Assembly: GCF_021168555.1 (NCBI RefSeq) | Contig: NZ_JAJOZS010000009.1 | Location: 1-64,000 of the forward strand | Source of the DNA: Stenotrophomonas sp. MMGLT7 | GTDB taxonomy: Bacteria > Pseudomonadota > Gammaproteobacteria > Xanthomonadales > Xanthomonadaceae | DNA length: 64,000 nt | Direction of reading: 5' to 3' | Part shown: piece after piece, positions 29,415 to 38,806 of the stretch | Position numbering within the stretch: the stretch's first letter is position 1 | Layout of the letters: each line of letters starts with the position of its first letter | The notes under the pieces: generated by a model | Seen by the model: the letters and a program-made list of their open reading frames with translations, nothing else | What the model was told of the DNA's origin: nothing | The model's database searches: none | Translations under genes and position numbers: made by a program

Positions 29415-29768
29415 ATGGATATCTTCAAGGTCTTCACCCTGGAAGCGGCGCACCGGCTGCCGAACGTGCCGCCCGGCCACAAGTGCGCACGGCTGCACGG
29501 GCACTCGTTCCGGGTCGAGCTGCACGTCTCCGGCCAGGCCGATCCGCACAGCGGCTGGGTGATGGACTTCGGCGACATCAAGGCCGCGTTCCAGCCGCTG
29601 TACGACCAGCTCGACCACCACTATCTCAACGAGATCGAAGGCCTGGACAACCCGACCAGCGAACGCCTGTCGATGTGGATCTGGGAGCGCCTGAAGCCCG
29701 CGCTGCCGCAGTTGAGCGAGGTCGTGGTCCACGAGACCTGCACTTCCGGCTGCCGCTACCGCGGCTGA
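29415..29768 (+). CDS. queD: 6-carboxy-5,6,7,8-tetrahydropterin synthase
   Basis: Converts 7,8-dihydroneopterin triphosphate to 6-carboxytetrahydropterin for queuosine synthesis. The 117-residue protein has the family landmarks: AAHRLP for the first zinc histidine, [10 protein letters not shown] with the catalytic Cys and the other two zinc histidines, VMDFGDIK and DHHYLNE, and a C-terminal [15 protein letters not shown] 29415 gives the standard length; the open frame extending to 29343 adds a Pro/Arg-rich segment not typical of the family. The preceding divergent gene is a TonB-dependent receptor. No other queuosine gene is next to it in the window. Confidence 0.95.
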   Translation: MDIFKVFTLEAAHRLPNVPPGHKCARLHGHSFRVELHVSGQADPHSGWVMDFGDIKAAFQPLYDQLDHHYLNEIEGLDNPTSERLSMWIWERLKPALPQLSEVVVHETCTSGCRYRG

Positions 29769-29841
29769 CCGCCGCCGCCACCTGCCAACCCGTTGATTTT
29801 CAATGGATATCCCGGCGCAGGTAAATTTTTCGCGCAGGTTG

Positions 29842-29869
29842 TTGCAACGCAGCACGGATGCGGTATGCT
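29842..29869 (+). promoter_or_regulatory. possible promoter for the phasin gene
   Basis: TTGCAA (29842-29847) and TATGCT (29864-29869) are 16 bases apart and lie 33 bases before the phasin ATG, in a locally AT-richer stretch. The spacing and match are reasonable for sigma-70. Confidence 0.45.
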
Positions 29870-29901
29870 GCGAACCAATAGGGAAGTTCGTGGTTTTGCA
29901 G

Positions 29902-30294
29902 ATGGCAGCGCCGTTCAACGAAGACCTCAGCAGCTACACGCACCAGTTCGCGGCGACCGCGGCCCGTGCGAACCGGTTGGCGCTGGAGAACGCGGAGAGC
30001 GTGTTCGGCATGCAGCTCAAGACTTTCGAGAAGAACATCAACGCGGCGGCCGGCTTTCTCGGCCAGTTCGCCGAGATCCGCGACATCGGCGCCTACCAGA
30101 CGCTGCTGCCGCAAGGCTGGAAGATCGTTCGCGACAACCTGGACCGCCTGGCCTCGGCCAACCACGAAGCGGTGGACCTGAGCCTGAAGACCGGCGAGGC
30201 CATCGGCCAGCTGGCCAGGAAGGAGATGGAAGCGGCAAGCGATCGGTTCCAGAGCGCCGCAGTGAAGGCCGCCAGGGCCACGCGCGGACGCTGA
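29902..30294 (+). CDS. phasin-family protein
   Basis: A 130-residue, all-helical amphipathic protein with the phasin pattern (FAATAARANRLALENAESVFGMQLKTF, seen in two adjacent stretches, and HEAVDLSLKTGEAIG). Phasins coat polyhydroxyalkanoate granules, but many xanthomonads carry phasin-like proteins without obvious PHA genes nearby, as here, so the role may be general. ATG 29902 is preferred: it lies at a sensible distance from the predicted promoter, and the frame upstream (to 29803) would include the promoter itself. A pair of hairpins, the second with a U tail, follows the gene. Confidence 0.85.
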   Translation: MAAPFNEDLSSYTHQFAATAARANRLALENAESVFGMQLKTFEKNINAAAGFLGQFAEIRDIGAYQTLLPQGWKIVRDNLDRLASANHEAVDLSLKTGEAIGQLARKEMEAASDRFQSAAVKAARATRGR

Positions 30295-30311
30295 CAACAC
30301 GAGTTCACCGA

Positions 30312-30386
30312 ATTTGCATGGGGTCCCTCCCCCCCATGCAAATCCAAGGTCCGGCAGATCCCTCCCTCTGCCGGGCCTTTTCTTTT
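30312..30386 (+). terminator. tandem hairpins with identical TCCCTCCC loops; second is a terminator
   Basis: Hairpin 1: a 12-bp perfect stem (ATTTGCATGGGG, 30312-30323, with 30332-30343) and loop TCCCTCCC. Hairpin 2: an 11-bp stem with one G-U pair (GGTCCGGCAGA, 30348-30358, with 30367-30377), the same loop TCCCTCCC, then TTTTCTTTT. The second is a classic Rho-independent terminator for the phasin transcript. Two unrelated stems presenting the same C-rich loop recall C-rich-loop small RNAs (sX13 in Xanthomonas, CcsR RNAs in alphaproteobacteria). The region may therefore yield a 3'-UTR-derived small RNA (inference). Confidence 0.75.
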
Positions 30387-30550
30387 GCGCGGTCGTTTCT
30401 TCGGCACGATCCTTCCGCGCGGAGCGACGCCCGCGCGCGCCCGGCCGGGAGCGGGGCGGCCGCAATCGACGGCAGCCGCGCATCGTCCCGCCGCTATAAT
30501 CGCGGGCCGCTGCGAACGGCAGCGACCGTTGCACCGGCAAGGACACGCGC

Positions 30551-31105
30551 TTGACTCCCCAGCGACAACCCGGCCGCCTCAGGACGGCACTGACGATCTT
30601 CGGCGGATTCCTGCTGCTCCTGGCGGGACTCGGTGCCATCGCCGGCGGCATCTTCGTGGCCTTCAACGGCATGGTGTTCCTGGACGGCTTCGCCAGCTGC
30701 CTGCTGCTGGCGGTGTTCGTGCTGCTGCTGTGGAAATTCCGCCTGAACTGGAACGGCCCGACCACAGCCTCGATCGCGGTGTGCCTGTTCGCCTTCTTCG
30801 GCATGTTGATGGACTCGCGCGGCAACACGCTCTACAACGCACCTCTGCAATGGCTGTTCGCGCCGGCGGGAGCGACGCTTGCGGTGGACGAGATCATCAG
30901 CCATGGCGGCGGCAGCACCGGGATCAACTACGACTTCGTCTTCGTCGACGCCTCCGGCAGCAAGGTCGGCGGGATCAGCAGCTGGATCGTCATGCCGTTC
31001 CGCTTGCTGGAATACCTGGTGCTGGGCTCGCTGCTGGTGGCCCTCGTCGGCTGGCTGCGGCCGCGCATCCGCCGCGGCGCGGACTGGCTGCCGCCGCCGG
31101 GCTGA
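30551..31105 (+). CDS. membrane protein of unknown function
   Basis: A 184-residue protein not assigned to a family. It has three hydrophobic segments near the N-terminus (about residues 14-36, 42-60 and 72-88), a soluble segment of about 50 residues containing DEIISHGGGSTGINYDFVF, and a final membrane helix (LLEYLVLGSLLVALVGWL). TTG 30551 is taken as start because AAGGA lies seven to eight bases upstream and the first helix would be lost from later starts. It stands alone between the phasin transcript and convergent bioD, so neighbours give no hint of function. Confidence 0.75.
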   Translation: MTPQRQPGRLRTALTIFGGFLLLLAGLGAIAGGIFVAFNGMVFLDGFASCLLLAVFVLLLWKFRLNWNGPTTASIAVCLFAFFGMLMDSRGNTLYNAPLQWLFAPAGATLAVDEIISHGGGSTGINYDFVFVDASGSKVGGISSWIVMPFRLLEYLVLGSLLVALVGWLRPRIRRGADWLPPPG

Positions 31106-31141
31106 GGCGCCGGCGAGAGCCGCTGACGCGGCCGCTGCCCG

Positions 31142-31819
31142 TCAATCCGGCAGCGACAACCGCCCGGCGAGCCGGCGCGGCTCGGTGCCGGGAGCCCACG
31201 GCAACCGTCCCCAGCACGGCATCGCCAGGCGCCGGCGCAGCATCGCGAAGTTCTCGTCGCGGCGCGCCATCTGCGGATCCACCTCGTTGGCGATCCAGCC
31301 GATGCATTCCAGCCCAGCCTCGGCGATCGCCGCCGCGGTGAGCCGCGCATGGTTGATGCAGCCCAGGCGCAGGCCCACCACCATCAGTACCGGCAGCTGC
31401 AGCGCGCGCACCAGGTCGGCCTGGTCGATGTCCGCGCTCAATGGCGCCGCCCAGCCGCCGACGCCTTCCACCACCACGGTATCGGCCAGCGACCGCAGGC
31501 GGCCGTAGGCAGTGGCGACGAGATCCAGTCCGATGTCCACGCCGGCCTCGGCGGCGGCCAGTTCCGGCGCCAGCGGCTGCGGCAACGCGTATGGATTGAG
31601 GTCGGCATAGGACGGCTGCGGATCGCTGGCCGACAGCAGCGCCAGCGCGTCCTCGTTACGCCACTGGCCGTCGACCCGTTCGCAGCCGCTGGCGACCGGC
31701 TTCATGCCCACGGCGCGCAGGCCGGCGGCGCGCAGCGCATGCAGCAGCACGCAGCTGGAGAAGGTCTTGCCGATGCCGGTATCGGTACCGGTGACGTACA
31801 ACGAGGCGATGGGACTCAA
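31142..31819 (-). CDS. bioD: dethiobiotin synthetase
   Basis: Closes the ureido ring of dethiobiotin from 7,8-diaminopelargonate, CO2 and ATP, the penultimate biotin step. The 225-residue protein has the P-loop GTDTGIGKT near the N-terminus, KPVASGCE, NPYALPQPLAPELAA, VVVEGVGGWAAPL and the nucleotide-binding NEVDPQM. TTG 31819 is taken as start because it gives SPIASLYVTGTDTG, the usual N-terminus, and standard length; the longer open frame upstream overlaps the divergent gene. No other bio genes are adjacent, so it is separated from the rest of the pathway. Confidence 0.93.
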   Translation of the reverse strand: MSPIASLYVTGTDTGIGKTFSSCVLLHALRAAGLRAVGMKPVASGCERVDGQWRNEDALALLSASDPQPSYADLNPYALPQPLAPELAAAEAGVDIGLDLVATAYGRLRSLADTVVVEGVGGWAAPLSADIDQADLVRALQLPVLMVVGLRLGCINHARLTAAAIAEAGLECIGWIANEVDPQMARRDENFAMLRRRLAMPCWGRLPWAPGTEPRRLAGRLSLPD

Positions 31820-31987
31820 GGTGGGTTTCCGCTGCGGCCACGATGGTGGCCGGAATCCGCCATTCTCGCGTCTCGCCGCGCCCGTGGCACCCCCGCCGGG
31901 TCGACGGATACGGGCGCGCGCCGGCACTCCGCCGCCACGTGGCGTCCGGCGTACGCGGCGCCGGCCGATTGGCTCTAGAATCGGCCG

Positions 31988-32473
31988 ATGTCCTTTTCCA
32001 CTTCCACGCTCGCCGGCAGCAAGCCGGAACAGTACGCCCAGCTGCTGGCGCAGGCACAGGCCCTCGTCGATGGCGAAGGCGACCGCATCGCCAACGCCGC
32101 CAACCTGTCGGCGCTGGTCTACCACGCGTTGCCCGACCTGAACTGGGCAGGCTTCTACTTCTTCGACGGCCGCGAGCTGGTGGTCGGCCCGTTCCAGGGC
32201 CTGCCGGCGTGCGTGCGCATCGCGCTGGACAAGGGCGTGTGCGGCGCGGCGGCCAGCAGCCGGCAGACCCAGCGCATCGAGGACGTGCACGCCTTCCCCG
32301 GGCATATCGCCTGCGATGCGGCGTCGCGCTCGGAACTGGTGGTCCCGCTGGTCAAGGACGGCGCGCTGGTCGGGGTGTTCGACCTGGACAGCCCGCTGCC
32401 GGCGCGCTTCGACGCGGACGACCAGCGCGGGCTGGAAGCCATCGCCGGAGTCTTCCTCGGCGCACTGGCGTGA
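31988..32473 (+). CDS. msrC: free methionine-(R)-sulfoxide reductase (GAF domain)
   Basis: Reduces free L-methionine-R-sulfoxide using thioredoxin. The 161-residue GAF protein starts with the family N-terminus (EQYAQLLAQAQALVDGE, then NWAGFYF). It retains all three conserved cysteines, in LPACVRIAL, KGVCGAA and HIACDAASRSE, matching the catalytic set of the Escherichia coli enzyme. It is soluble and cytoplasmic. Its stop overlaps the GTG start of the TfoX-C gene as GTGA, so the two are translationally coupled. It is divergent from bioD. Confidence 0.94.
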   Translation: MSFSTSTLAGSKPEQYAQLLAQAQALVDGEGDRIANAANLSALVYHALPDLNWAGFYFFDGRELVVGPFQGLPACVRIALDKGVCGAAASSRQTQRIEDVHAFPGHIACDAASRSELVVPLVKDGALVGVFDLDSPLPARFDADDQRGLEAIAGVFLGALA

Positions 32474-32838
32474 GCACCTCGCAGCTGCGCAACATCGGCC
32501 CCAAGAGCGCGGCCTGGCTGCGCCAGGTCGGCGTGCGCACGCAGCAGGACCTGGCCGATGCGGGTGCGGTCGCCGCCTTCGTCAAGGTCAGGCGCGCCGG
32601 CTTCAAGCCCAGCCTCAACCTGCTGTACTCGCTGGAGGGTGCGCTGATCGGCTGCCACTGGCAGGACATCCCCGCCGCGCGCCGGCAACAACTGGTGGCC
32701 GAGTACGAGGCGGCCGCTGCCGACCTGCCGCCGCCGCGCGGACGCCCGGTCGCCGCGCCGGTGTATTCGAGCCATCCGCAACAGGCCGACGACGCCGACA
32801 GCGGCGAGGAAGCGGCGGAGACGCACGACGCCCCCTGA
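32470..32838 (+). CDS. TfoX C-terminal domain protein
   Basis: A 122-residue protein. Residues 1-85 match the TfoX/Sxy C-terminal helical domain (QLRNIGPKSAAWLRQVGVRT, then FKPSLNLLYSLEGALIG and the HWQDIPAARRQQL end). A disordered acidic/Pro tail follows. Full TfoX/Sxy activates competence with CRP, but this protein has only the C-terminal domain, so that role is not implied. The GTG start at 32470 overlaps the msrC stop by four bases, so the two products may work in the same context. Confidence 0.88.
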   Translation: MSTSQLRNIGPKSAAWLRQVGVRTQQDLADAGAVAAFVKVRRAGFKPSLNLLYSLEGALIGCHWQDIPAARRQQLVAEYEAAAADLPPPRGRPVAAPVYSSHPQQADDADSGEEAAETHDAP

Positions 32839-33031
32839 AGTCCATGGATCGGCGCCGCACGGAACGGACGGCGCCTGCCCCGGCCGCAGGCTTCACCGGT
32901 AGAACCTTGGCCACGCAGCCCGGGGAGGCAAAGCGCACCCGGGGTCTCACGGCATGCCGGGCGCGCTTCGCTTGCCCGGGCCACGCCCCGGGTTCAAGGG
33001 ACGGAATCGACGGCCCCGCCGCATCCGGGGC

Positions 33032-33850
<819 letters not shown>

Positions 33851-33864
33851 CGGTCCGTTCCCTC

Positions 33865-34914
33865 TCAAGCCTTGCGCGTCCGGGTCAGCAGCCACATCAG
33901 GTAGATCCCGCCGACGATCCCGGTCGTGCGCCCGATCGGCAAGGTCAAGCGCCATGGCAGCGACTGCGTGAGCAGGTCGGCGAACAGCAGCAGGCACGCG
34001 GCCATGGCGGCCGAGGCCAGCACCGGCAGCCTGCCGCCGCCGCACAGCCGTGCCGCCAGCTGCGGCGCGGCCAGCGCGACGAAGGCGATCGGCCCGGCGG
34101 CGCCGGTGGCCAGTGCCGCCAGCACCACCGCGGCGGCGATCGCCAGCAGGCGCGTGCGCTCCACCGCGATGCCGAGCTGGCGGGCCATGTCGTCGCCCAT
34201 CTCGATGAGTTCCAGCCGGCGTGCCAGCGCCTGCACGCACGGCAGCAGCAGCACGCCGATCGCCACCGGGACGACATGGTTCCAGCCGCGCGCGTCCAGC
34301 GAGCCGGCACGCCACAGGTTGGCCATCACCGCGTTGTCGAGATCGCCCTTGACCAGCATCAGCCCGTTGAGCGCGTCCAGGATCGCGCCGACGCCGACGC
34401 CGACCAGCACCAGCCGGTAGCCGCCGGTCACGCCCGAGCGCAGCGACAGCAGGTAGACCAGCACCGCGGTGGCGAGGCCGCCGGCGACCGCGGCCAGCGC
34501 CACCTGCAGCACGCCCTGGTCGAACAGCACGATCTGCGCGATCGCGCCGGCCGCCGCGCCGGTGGTGAAGCCGATCACGTCCGGCGAGCCCAGCGGATTG
34601 CGTGACACCGACTGGAACACCGCGCCCGACACCCCCAGCGCGGCGCCGGCGAACAGCGCGGTGAGCGCGCGCGGCAGGCGGATCTCGAGCACGACGCGGT
34701 CGACGATACCGCCGTCGCCGCGGCCCAGCAGCGCGTCGAGCACCTGTGCCGGCGCCAGCGCCATGCGCCCGGCCAGCAGCTCGGCCGCGACGAACGCCAG
34801 CGCCAGCAGCGACAGCACCGCGGCGACCGTCCACGCCCGCGGGTACAGCACCACCGACCAGTCGGCACCGCGCCAGGCCCGGCCCGGGCCGATGCGGGAG
34901 AGGCTGCCGCTCAC
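33865..34914 (-). CDS. fepG: ferric siderophore ABC permease (FepG type)
   Basis: One of two FecCD/BtuC-family permease subunits. The 349-residue protein has about nine to ten helices and the FepG-like stretch SRNPLGSPDVIGFTTGAAAG; GPIAFVALAAPQLAARL is the ATPase-coupling region. It starts with GTG 34914, which overlaps the fepD stop as GTGA, so the two permease subunits are made in step. fepC follows after 14 bases. The open frame continues upstream through fepD in another frame but is not used. Confidence 0.92.
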   Translation of the reverse strand: MSGSLSRIGPGRAWRGADWSVVLYPRAWTVAAVLSLLALAFVAAELLAGRMALAPAQVLDALLGRGDGGIVDRVVLEIRLPRALTALFAGAALGVSGAVFQSVSRNPLGSPDVIGFTTGAAAGAIAQIVLFDQGVLQVALAAVAGGLATAVLVYLLSLRSGVTGGYRLVLVGVGVGAILDALNGLMLVKGDLDNAVMANLWRAGSLDARGWNHVVPVAIGVLLLPCVQALARRLELIEMGDDMARQLGIAVERTRLLAIAAAVVLAALATGAAGPIAFVALAAPQLAARLCGGGRLPVLASAAMAACLLLFADLLTQSLPWRLTLPIGRTTGIVGGIYLMWLLTRTRKA

Positions 34915-35945
34915 AGGTGCGCGATCCGGCGCCGGCGTGCCAGCGCCACGAAGAACGGCCCGCAGATCAGCGCGGCCATGATGCCCACGCCGATCTCGCC
35001 CGGGCGCGCGACGATCCGGCCCAGGGTATCGGCCGCCACCAGCAGGATCGCCGCGACCAGCATCGAGTACGGGATCAGCCAGCGGTGCTCCGGCCCCACC
35101 ACCCTGCGCGCCAGGTGCGGCGCGGTCAGGCCGATGAAGCTCAACGGCCCGGCGGCCGCGGTGGCGGCGCCGGCCAGGATCACCACCGACAGCATCGCCA
35201 GGGTCCAGACCCGGGCCGGGTTGGCGCCCAGCGCATGCCCGAGCTCCTCGCCCAGCATCACCGCATCCAGCGGCCGCGCCAGCACCAGCGCCAGCCCCAG
35301 CCCCAGTGCCGCCGTCACCGCCACCGGCAGCAGCACGCCCTGGCCGCGTCCCTGCAGCGAACCCACCGACCAGTGGCGGAACTGGTCGAACACCGAATCG
35401 TCGCTGTTGAGCAGGATCACCTGGGCCACCGCCTGCAGCACCACGGTCAGCGCCACGCCGGCCAGCACCAGCCGCACCGGGTCGATGCCGCGGCGGGCGC
35501 CGCCCAGCAGGTAGACCCCGCCGCCGGCCAGTGCCGCGCCGGCCAGCGCGAACCACAGGTAGCCGACGACGTCGGTGATGCCGAAGAACGCCACCGCGAC
35601 CACGATCGCGGTCGCCGCACCGCCGTTGACCCCGAGCAGCCCGGGATCGGCCAGCGGATTGCGGGTCAGCGCCTGCATCACCGCGCCGGCCGCGCCCAGC
35701 GCACAGCCGACGACCACCGCGATCAGCGTGCGCGGAACCCGCAGCAGCCGCACCAGCAGATGGTCGCTGTTGCCCGGGTCGAACGCATGCAGCGCCTCCC
35801 AGGTCACCGCCAGCGGGATCGTGTGGGTACCCACGCAGAAGCTGGCCGCCACCAGCAACACCAGCACCAGCAGGCCCAGCAGCAGGCCGTCGCGGCGCCG
35901 CCGCGCGCGCGCGCGCGGCCCCAGGCGGGATACCTCAACCGTCAC
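34911..35945 (-). CDS. fepD: ferric siderophore ABC permease (FepD type)
   Basis: Second FecCD-family permease subunit, 344 residues. The FepD signature ALTRNPLADPGLLGVNGGAA is present, as is the coupling region GPLSFIGLTAPHLARRVVG. GTG 35945 is the start; a basic N-terminal tail (RARARRRRD) precedes the first helix. It follows the binding-protein gene after about 50 bases and overlaps fepG by four. With fepB, fepG and fepC it forms a complete inner-membrane siderophore importer. Confidence 0.92.
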   Translation of the reverse strand: MTVEVSRLGPRARARRRRDGLLLGLLVLVLLVAASFCVGTHTIPLAVTWEALHAFDPGNSDHLLVRLLRVPRTLIAVVVGCALGAAGAVMQALTRNPLADPGLLGVNGGAATAIVVAVAFFGITDVVGYLWFALAGAALAGGGVYLLGGARRGIDPVRLVLAGVALTVVLQAVAQVILLNSDDSVFDQFRHWSVGSLQGRGQGVLLPVAVTAALGLGLALVLARPLDAVMLGEELGHALGANPARVWTLAMLSVVILAGAATAAAGPLSFIGLTAPHLARRVVGPEHRWLIPYSMLVAAILLVAADTLGRIVARPGEIGVGIMAALICGPFFVALARRRRIAHL

Positions 35946-35996
35946 GGTTCGTGCCTATGCCCTGCGCATGCCTGCGTCCCACACCCGGGCCGTGCA

Positions 35997-36971
35997 TCAC
36001 TTGGCGAATTTTTCGACGATGCCGTCGACGATCTCGGTCGCGCTGAAATAGTCGATGCGGAACGAATTGCGCCCCAGCCCGTGCACCTGGCGTGCGCGTA
36101 CGGACGGCAGGTTGGCCAGCACCGGATCGGCGAGGAAGGCGCGCGTGCCGTCGTCGTCGACGCTGAGCAGGAAGGTGGTGCGCGCGCTCAAGCGGCCCAG
36201 GTTCTCGTACGGCGCCCACACGAAGTCCTTGCGCGAACCGGCGCTGTTGGTCTGCCAGGACGGATCCGGCTCCTCGATGTCGAAGCCCAGCGCGCCGAGA
36301 AGGCGCCCGTGGGCGCTTTCGCGGGTGGCGATCGGGTTGCCCATGCCGGGGCCGTTGAAGCTGATGATGTTGGTCTTGCCCTCGGGCACGCGGATCTTCG
36401 CCCTGGCCTCGGCGACATGGCGGTCGAAGGCGGCGATGCGCGCCTGCGCCTGGGCCTCGTGCCCGGTGGCGCGGCCCAGCTCGACGGCCAGGTCCTGCCA
36501 GGTCCGGTCGCCGTAGTCGAGCACGATGGTCGGCGCGATCTTCCTCAGCTCGGCCAGCTGCTGCATCGCCGAATCGTTGCCGGTGCGGGCCACCACGATC
36601 AGGTCCGGCTTGGCCGCGTAGGCGGTCTCCAGGTCGACACTGCCCGCCGGCCAGACGTTCTCCACGCTGCGCTGCCCGGCCACGTCGGCCCATTGCGCGA
36701 AGAACTGGTTCTTCGACGTCGATGCGCTGGCCGCCACCGGCGCGTCGATCGCCAGCAAGGTGCCGGTGATCGCCACCGAGGTGGACAGGATGCGTTCGGG
36801 CGGCTTCGGGATCGCGGTGACGGTGCCATCGGCGTTGTCGAAGCTGCGCCAGGCCGCAGCAGCCTGCGTTTCCGACGTCGCCACGCCCGCACCCTCGCGG
36901 CTGCAGGCAGCCAGGGCCAGGCCCAGACCGCACACAGCCAGCCAACCGAATCCACGCTTCAATGCCGACAT
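35997..36971 (-). CDS. fepB: ferric siderophore-binding lipoprotein (FepB type)
   Basis: Periplasmic binding protein that delivers ferric siderophore to FepDG. The 324-residue protein has a lipoprotein signal (LAVCGLGLALAAC, cysteine at about residue 23). Its fold markers follow FepB: AIPKPPERILSTSVAITGT, PDLIVVARTGNDS, and ISFNGPGMGNPIATRES. It begins the operon, followed by fepD, fepG and fepC on the same strand. ATG 36971 is used; ATG 36980 three codons earlier is also possible, and neither has a clear ribosome site. I found no convincing Fur box in the 167 bases upstream. Confidence 0.92.
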   Translation of the reverse strand: MSALKRGFGWLAVCGLGLALAACSREGAGVATSETQAAAAWRSFDNADGTVTAIPKPPERILSTSVAITGTLLAIDAPVAASASTSKNQFFAQWADVAGQRSVENVWPAGSVDLETAYAAKPDLIVVARTGNDSAMQQLAELRKIAPTIVLDYGDRTWQDLAVELGRATGHEAQAQARIAAFDRHVAEARAKIRVPEGKTNIISFNGPGMGNPIATRESAHGRLLGALGFDIEEPDPSWQTNSAGSRKDFVWAPYENLGRLSARTTFLLSVDDDGTRAFLADPVLANLPSVRARQVHGLGRNSFRIDYFSATEIVDGIVEKFAK

Positions 36972-37138
36972 CTCGCCCATCCGCCAAAGATCGATGTATC
37001 GCCTACAGTTTGCCCGAACCGCCTGCCGTTGTCGGCCGCCGGGCGGGCCGATCGCGGCGACCTGCGCCGCCGCGATCGTTCGTCGCTGCCGCTCCCTGGC
37101 GGTGTCGCGGCGCCGGCGGCGGCGCGACACGCGAGCGC

Positions 37139-38563
37139 CTATTTCGCCTTGTGCGAAATGCGGGTGACGCGGTCGCCCTTCGGGTCGTCCTCGCCGCGCG
37201 ACTTGTTGACCGCGAACACCGCGCCCGCGCCGTCGGCGTGGACGTGGTTGGGGAAGGTGCCGCCGTCGAGGTTGGCGACCAGCGTACCGGCGCGGTCGAC
37301 CACCGCGATGGTGCCCGAGGCGCGGTTGCTGACGTAGGCCAGGCCCGACACCGGATCCACCGCCACGTTCAGCGGGCCGGCGCCCACCGCCACGTCGTGC
37401 TCGATCCTGCCGCTGGCCGGATCGACGATCAGCAGGTTGTCGCTGCCCTGCGCCACCACCAGCAGGCGCCTGGCACCCGGGTCCCAGGCCAGGCCGATGG
37501 CGCTGGTGACGTTGCTGAGCGGGATCACCTTGTCCACCTGGTCGCTGGCGGTATCGATCACCACCGCCTCGGGGGTGGACAGGCTCACGCTGAACAGCTT
37601 GCCGCCGGCCTCGTCCAGCGCCAGGCTGGTCGGGGTGAACTTCTCGCCGCGCTGGCGGGTGGCGATCTCGATGTCCTTGACGTGCTCGAGCGTGCGGGTG
37701 TCGAACACCGACACGTGGGTCTCGCCTACCGCCGACACGTAGGCCTTGCCGCGCTTGCCGTCGATCACCACGTCGCGCGAATGCGGCACGGCCTCGGCCG
37801 GGAACTGCTTGACCAGCGACAGGTCGGACTGGCGGTACACCGCCACCGTGCCCTGGCGGGTGTTGGTCACCCACACGTTGCCGTTGGCGTCGTCCACGCC
37901 CACGCCGTAGACCGCGTACACCCCGCCCTCGCGCGGCGGCTGGCCCGGGCGCGCTTCCGGGGCCGGGGCCGCCGCCGGGGTGACGCGGGCGACGATCTTC
38001 AGCGTCTTCGGATCGACCTTGACCAGCTCGGACTGCTTGACCGGCGGACGCCCGACCGCCGCGGTGACGAACAGCGCGTGGTTCCTGGCGCTGTACGCGG
38101 ACTGGTAAAGCCCGCGCACCAGCGGCTCGGAACGGATGCTGAAATCCTGCTCTCCCTTCAGCGCCAGCTTCGGCGAGACCTTCAGCTCGAACACCTGGGC
38201 CGCATCCGGGCCGTCCACCCGCACCAGCAGCGGATGGCGACCGGCGGCGGCATCGGCCGGCAGCGCCAGCTCGGCGCCGAACTTGCCCTCGGCATCGGCC
38301 ACGTAGGGCTGCGCGTTGAGCACCGAGGCACCGCGCAGCAGGGTGATCTTCTGGCCCGGCTTGAAACCCTCGCCAGCCAGCTCGACGCGGTCGCCGGCAT
38401 AGGCCACCGGGGTCTTGAGGCTGAGGCGGCCGGCGAAGCTGGTGTCGGGCGCGGTGAACGCACTCTGCGCCAGCGCCAGCGGCGTGGCAGAACCCAGCAC
38501 CAGCGCCAGCAAAGCCGTACGCAGGAGCCGGGAGGAACGGAAGGCGGAGGAGCGGTGTTTCAT
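37139..38563 (-). CDS. exported YncE-like beta-propeller protein
   Basis: A 474-residue periplasmic protein. After a signal peptide (LLALVLGSATPLALAQ), residues about 35-130 form an Ig-like domain (RVELAGEGFKPGQKITLL). The rest is a seven-bladed propeller of the YncE/YVTN type, with repeats such as GNVWVTNTRQGTVAVY, GKAYVSAVGETHVSVFD and GLAYVSNRASGTIAVVD. In Escherichia coli, yncE is iron-regulated and next to a TonB-dependent receptor gene, and here it sits between fepB and an esterase gene in an iron-uptake block. Its molecular role is unsettled. Confidence 0.9.
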   Translation of the reverse strand: MKHRSSAFRSSRLLRTALLALVLGSATPLALAQSAFTAPDTSFAGRLSLKTPVAYAGDRVELAGEGFKPGQKITLLRGASVLNAQPYVADAEGKFGAELALPADAAAGRHPLLVRVDGPDAAQVFELKVSPKLALKGEQDFSIRSEPLVRGLYQSAYSARNHALFVTAAVGRPPVKQSELVKVDPKTLKIVARVTPAAAPAPEARPGQPPREGGVYAVYGVGVDDANGNVWVTNTRQGTVAVYRQSDLSLVKQFPAEAVPHSRDVVIDGKRGKAYVSAVGETHVSVFDTRTLEHVKDIEIATRQRGEKFTPTSLALDEAGGKLFSVSLSTPEAVVIDTASDQVDKVIPLSNVTSAIGLAWDPGARRLLVVAQGSDNLLIVDPASGRIEHDVAVGAGPLNVAVDPVSGLAYVSNRASGTIAVVDRAGTLVANLDGGTFPNHVHADGAGAVFAVNKSRGEDDPKGDRVTRISHKAK

Positions 38564-38806
38564 GGCTTGGACCTCTTCAGGGGCGCCGCAAGGCGCGGTT
38601 GCGATCTGCCTGGGATGGAGCTGCCTCGGCAACATGGGATGGAACGAACAATGGTGGATGGACCGGCTCGCACCCGACGGGCGCAACGACCGGTTACGGC
38701 AGCAGCTCCCCCGGCAGCGCCTCGATGCCGGTCCAGCGCAGGTCCCCGCGGGCCGGCTGCCCGGCACGGGCATGCTCGTGCAGCGCAGGTCGGCAGGCAC
38801 CGCCGT

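Noticed and set aside
32839-33031. Possible small gene or RNA between the TfoX-C gene and fepC.
   Set aside because: Only GC-rich sequence with short palindromic fragments; no start with a ribosome site and no clear terminator.
36972-37138. Fur box expected upstream of fepB.
   Set aside because: No stretch matches TGATAATNATTATCA well enough. Iron control of the fep operon is therefore not supported from this sequence alone.
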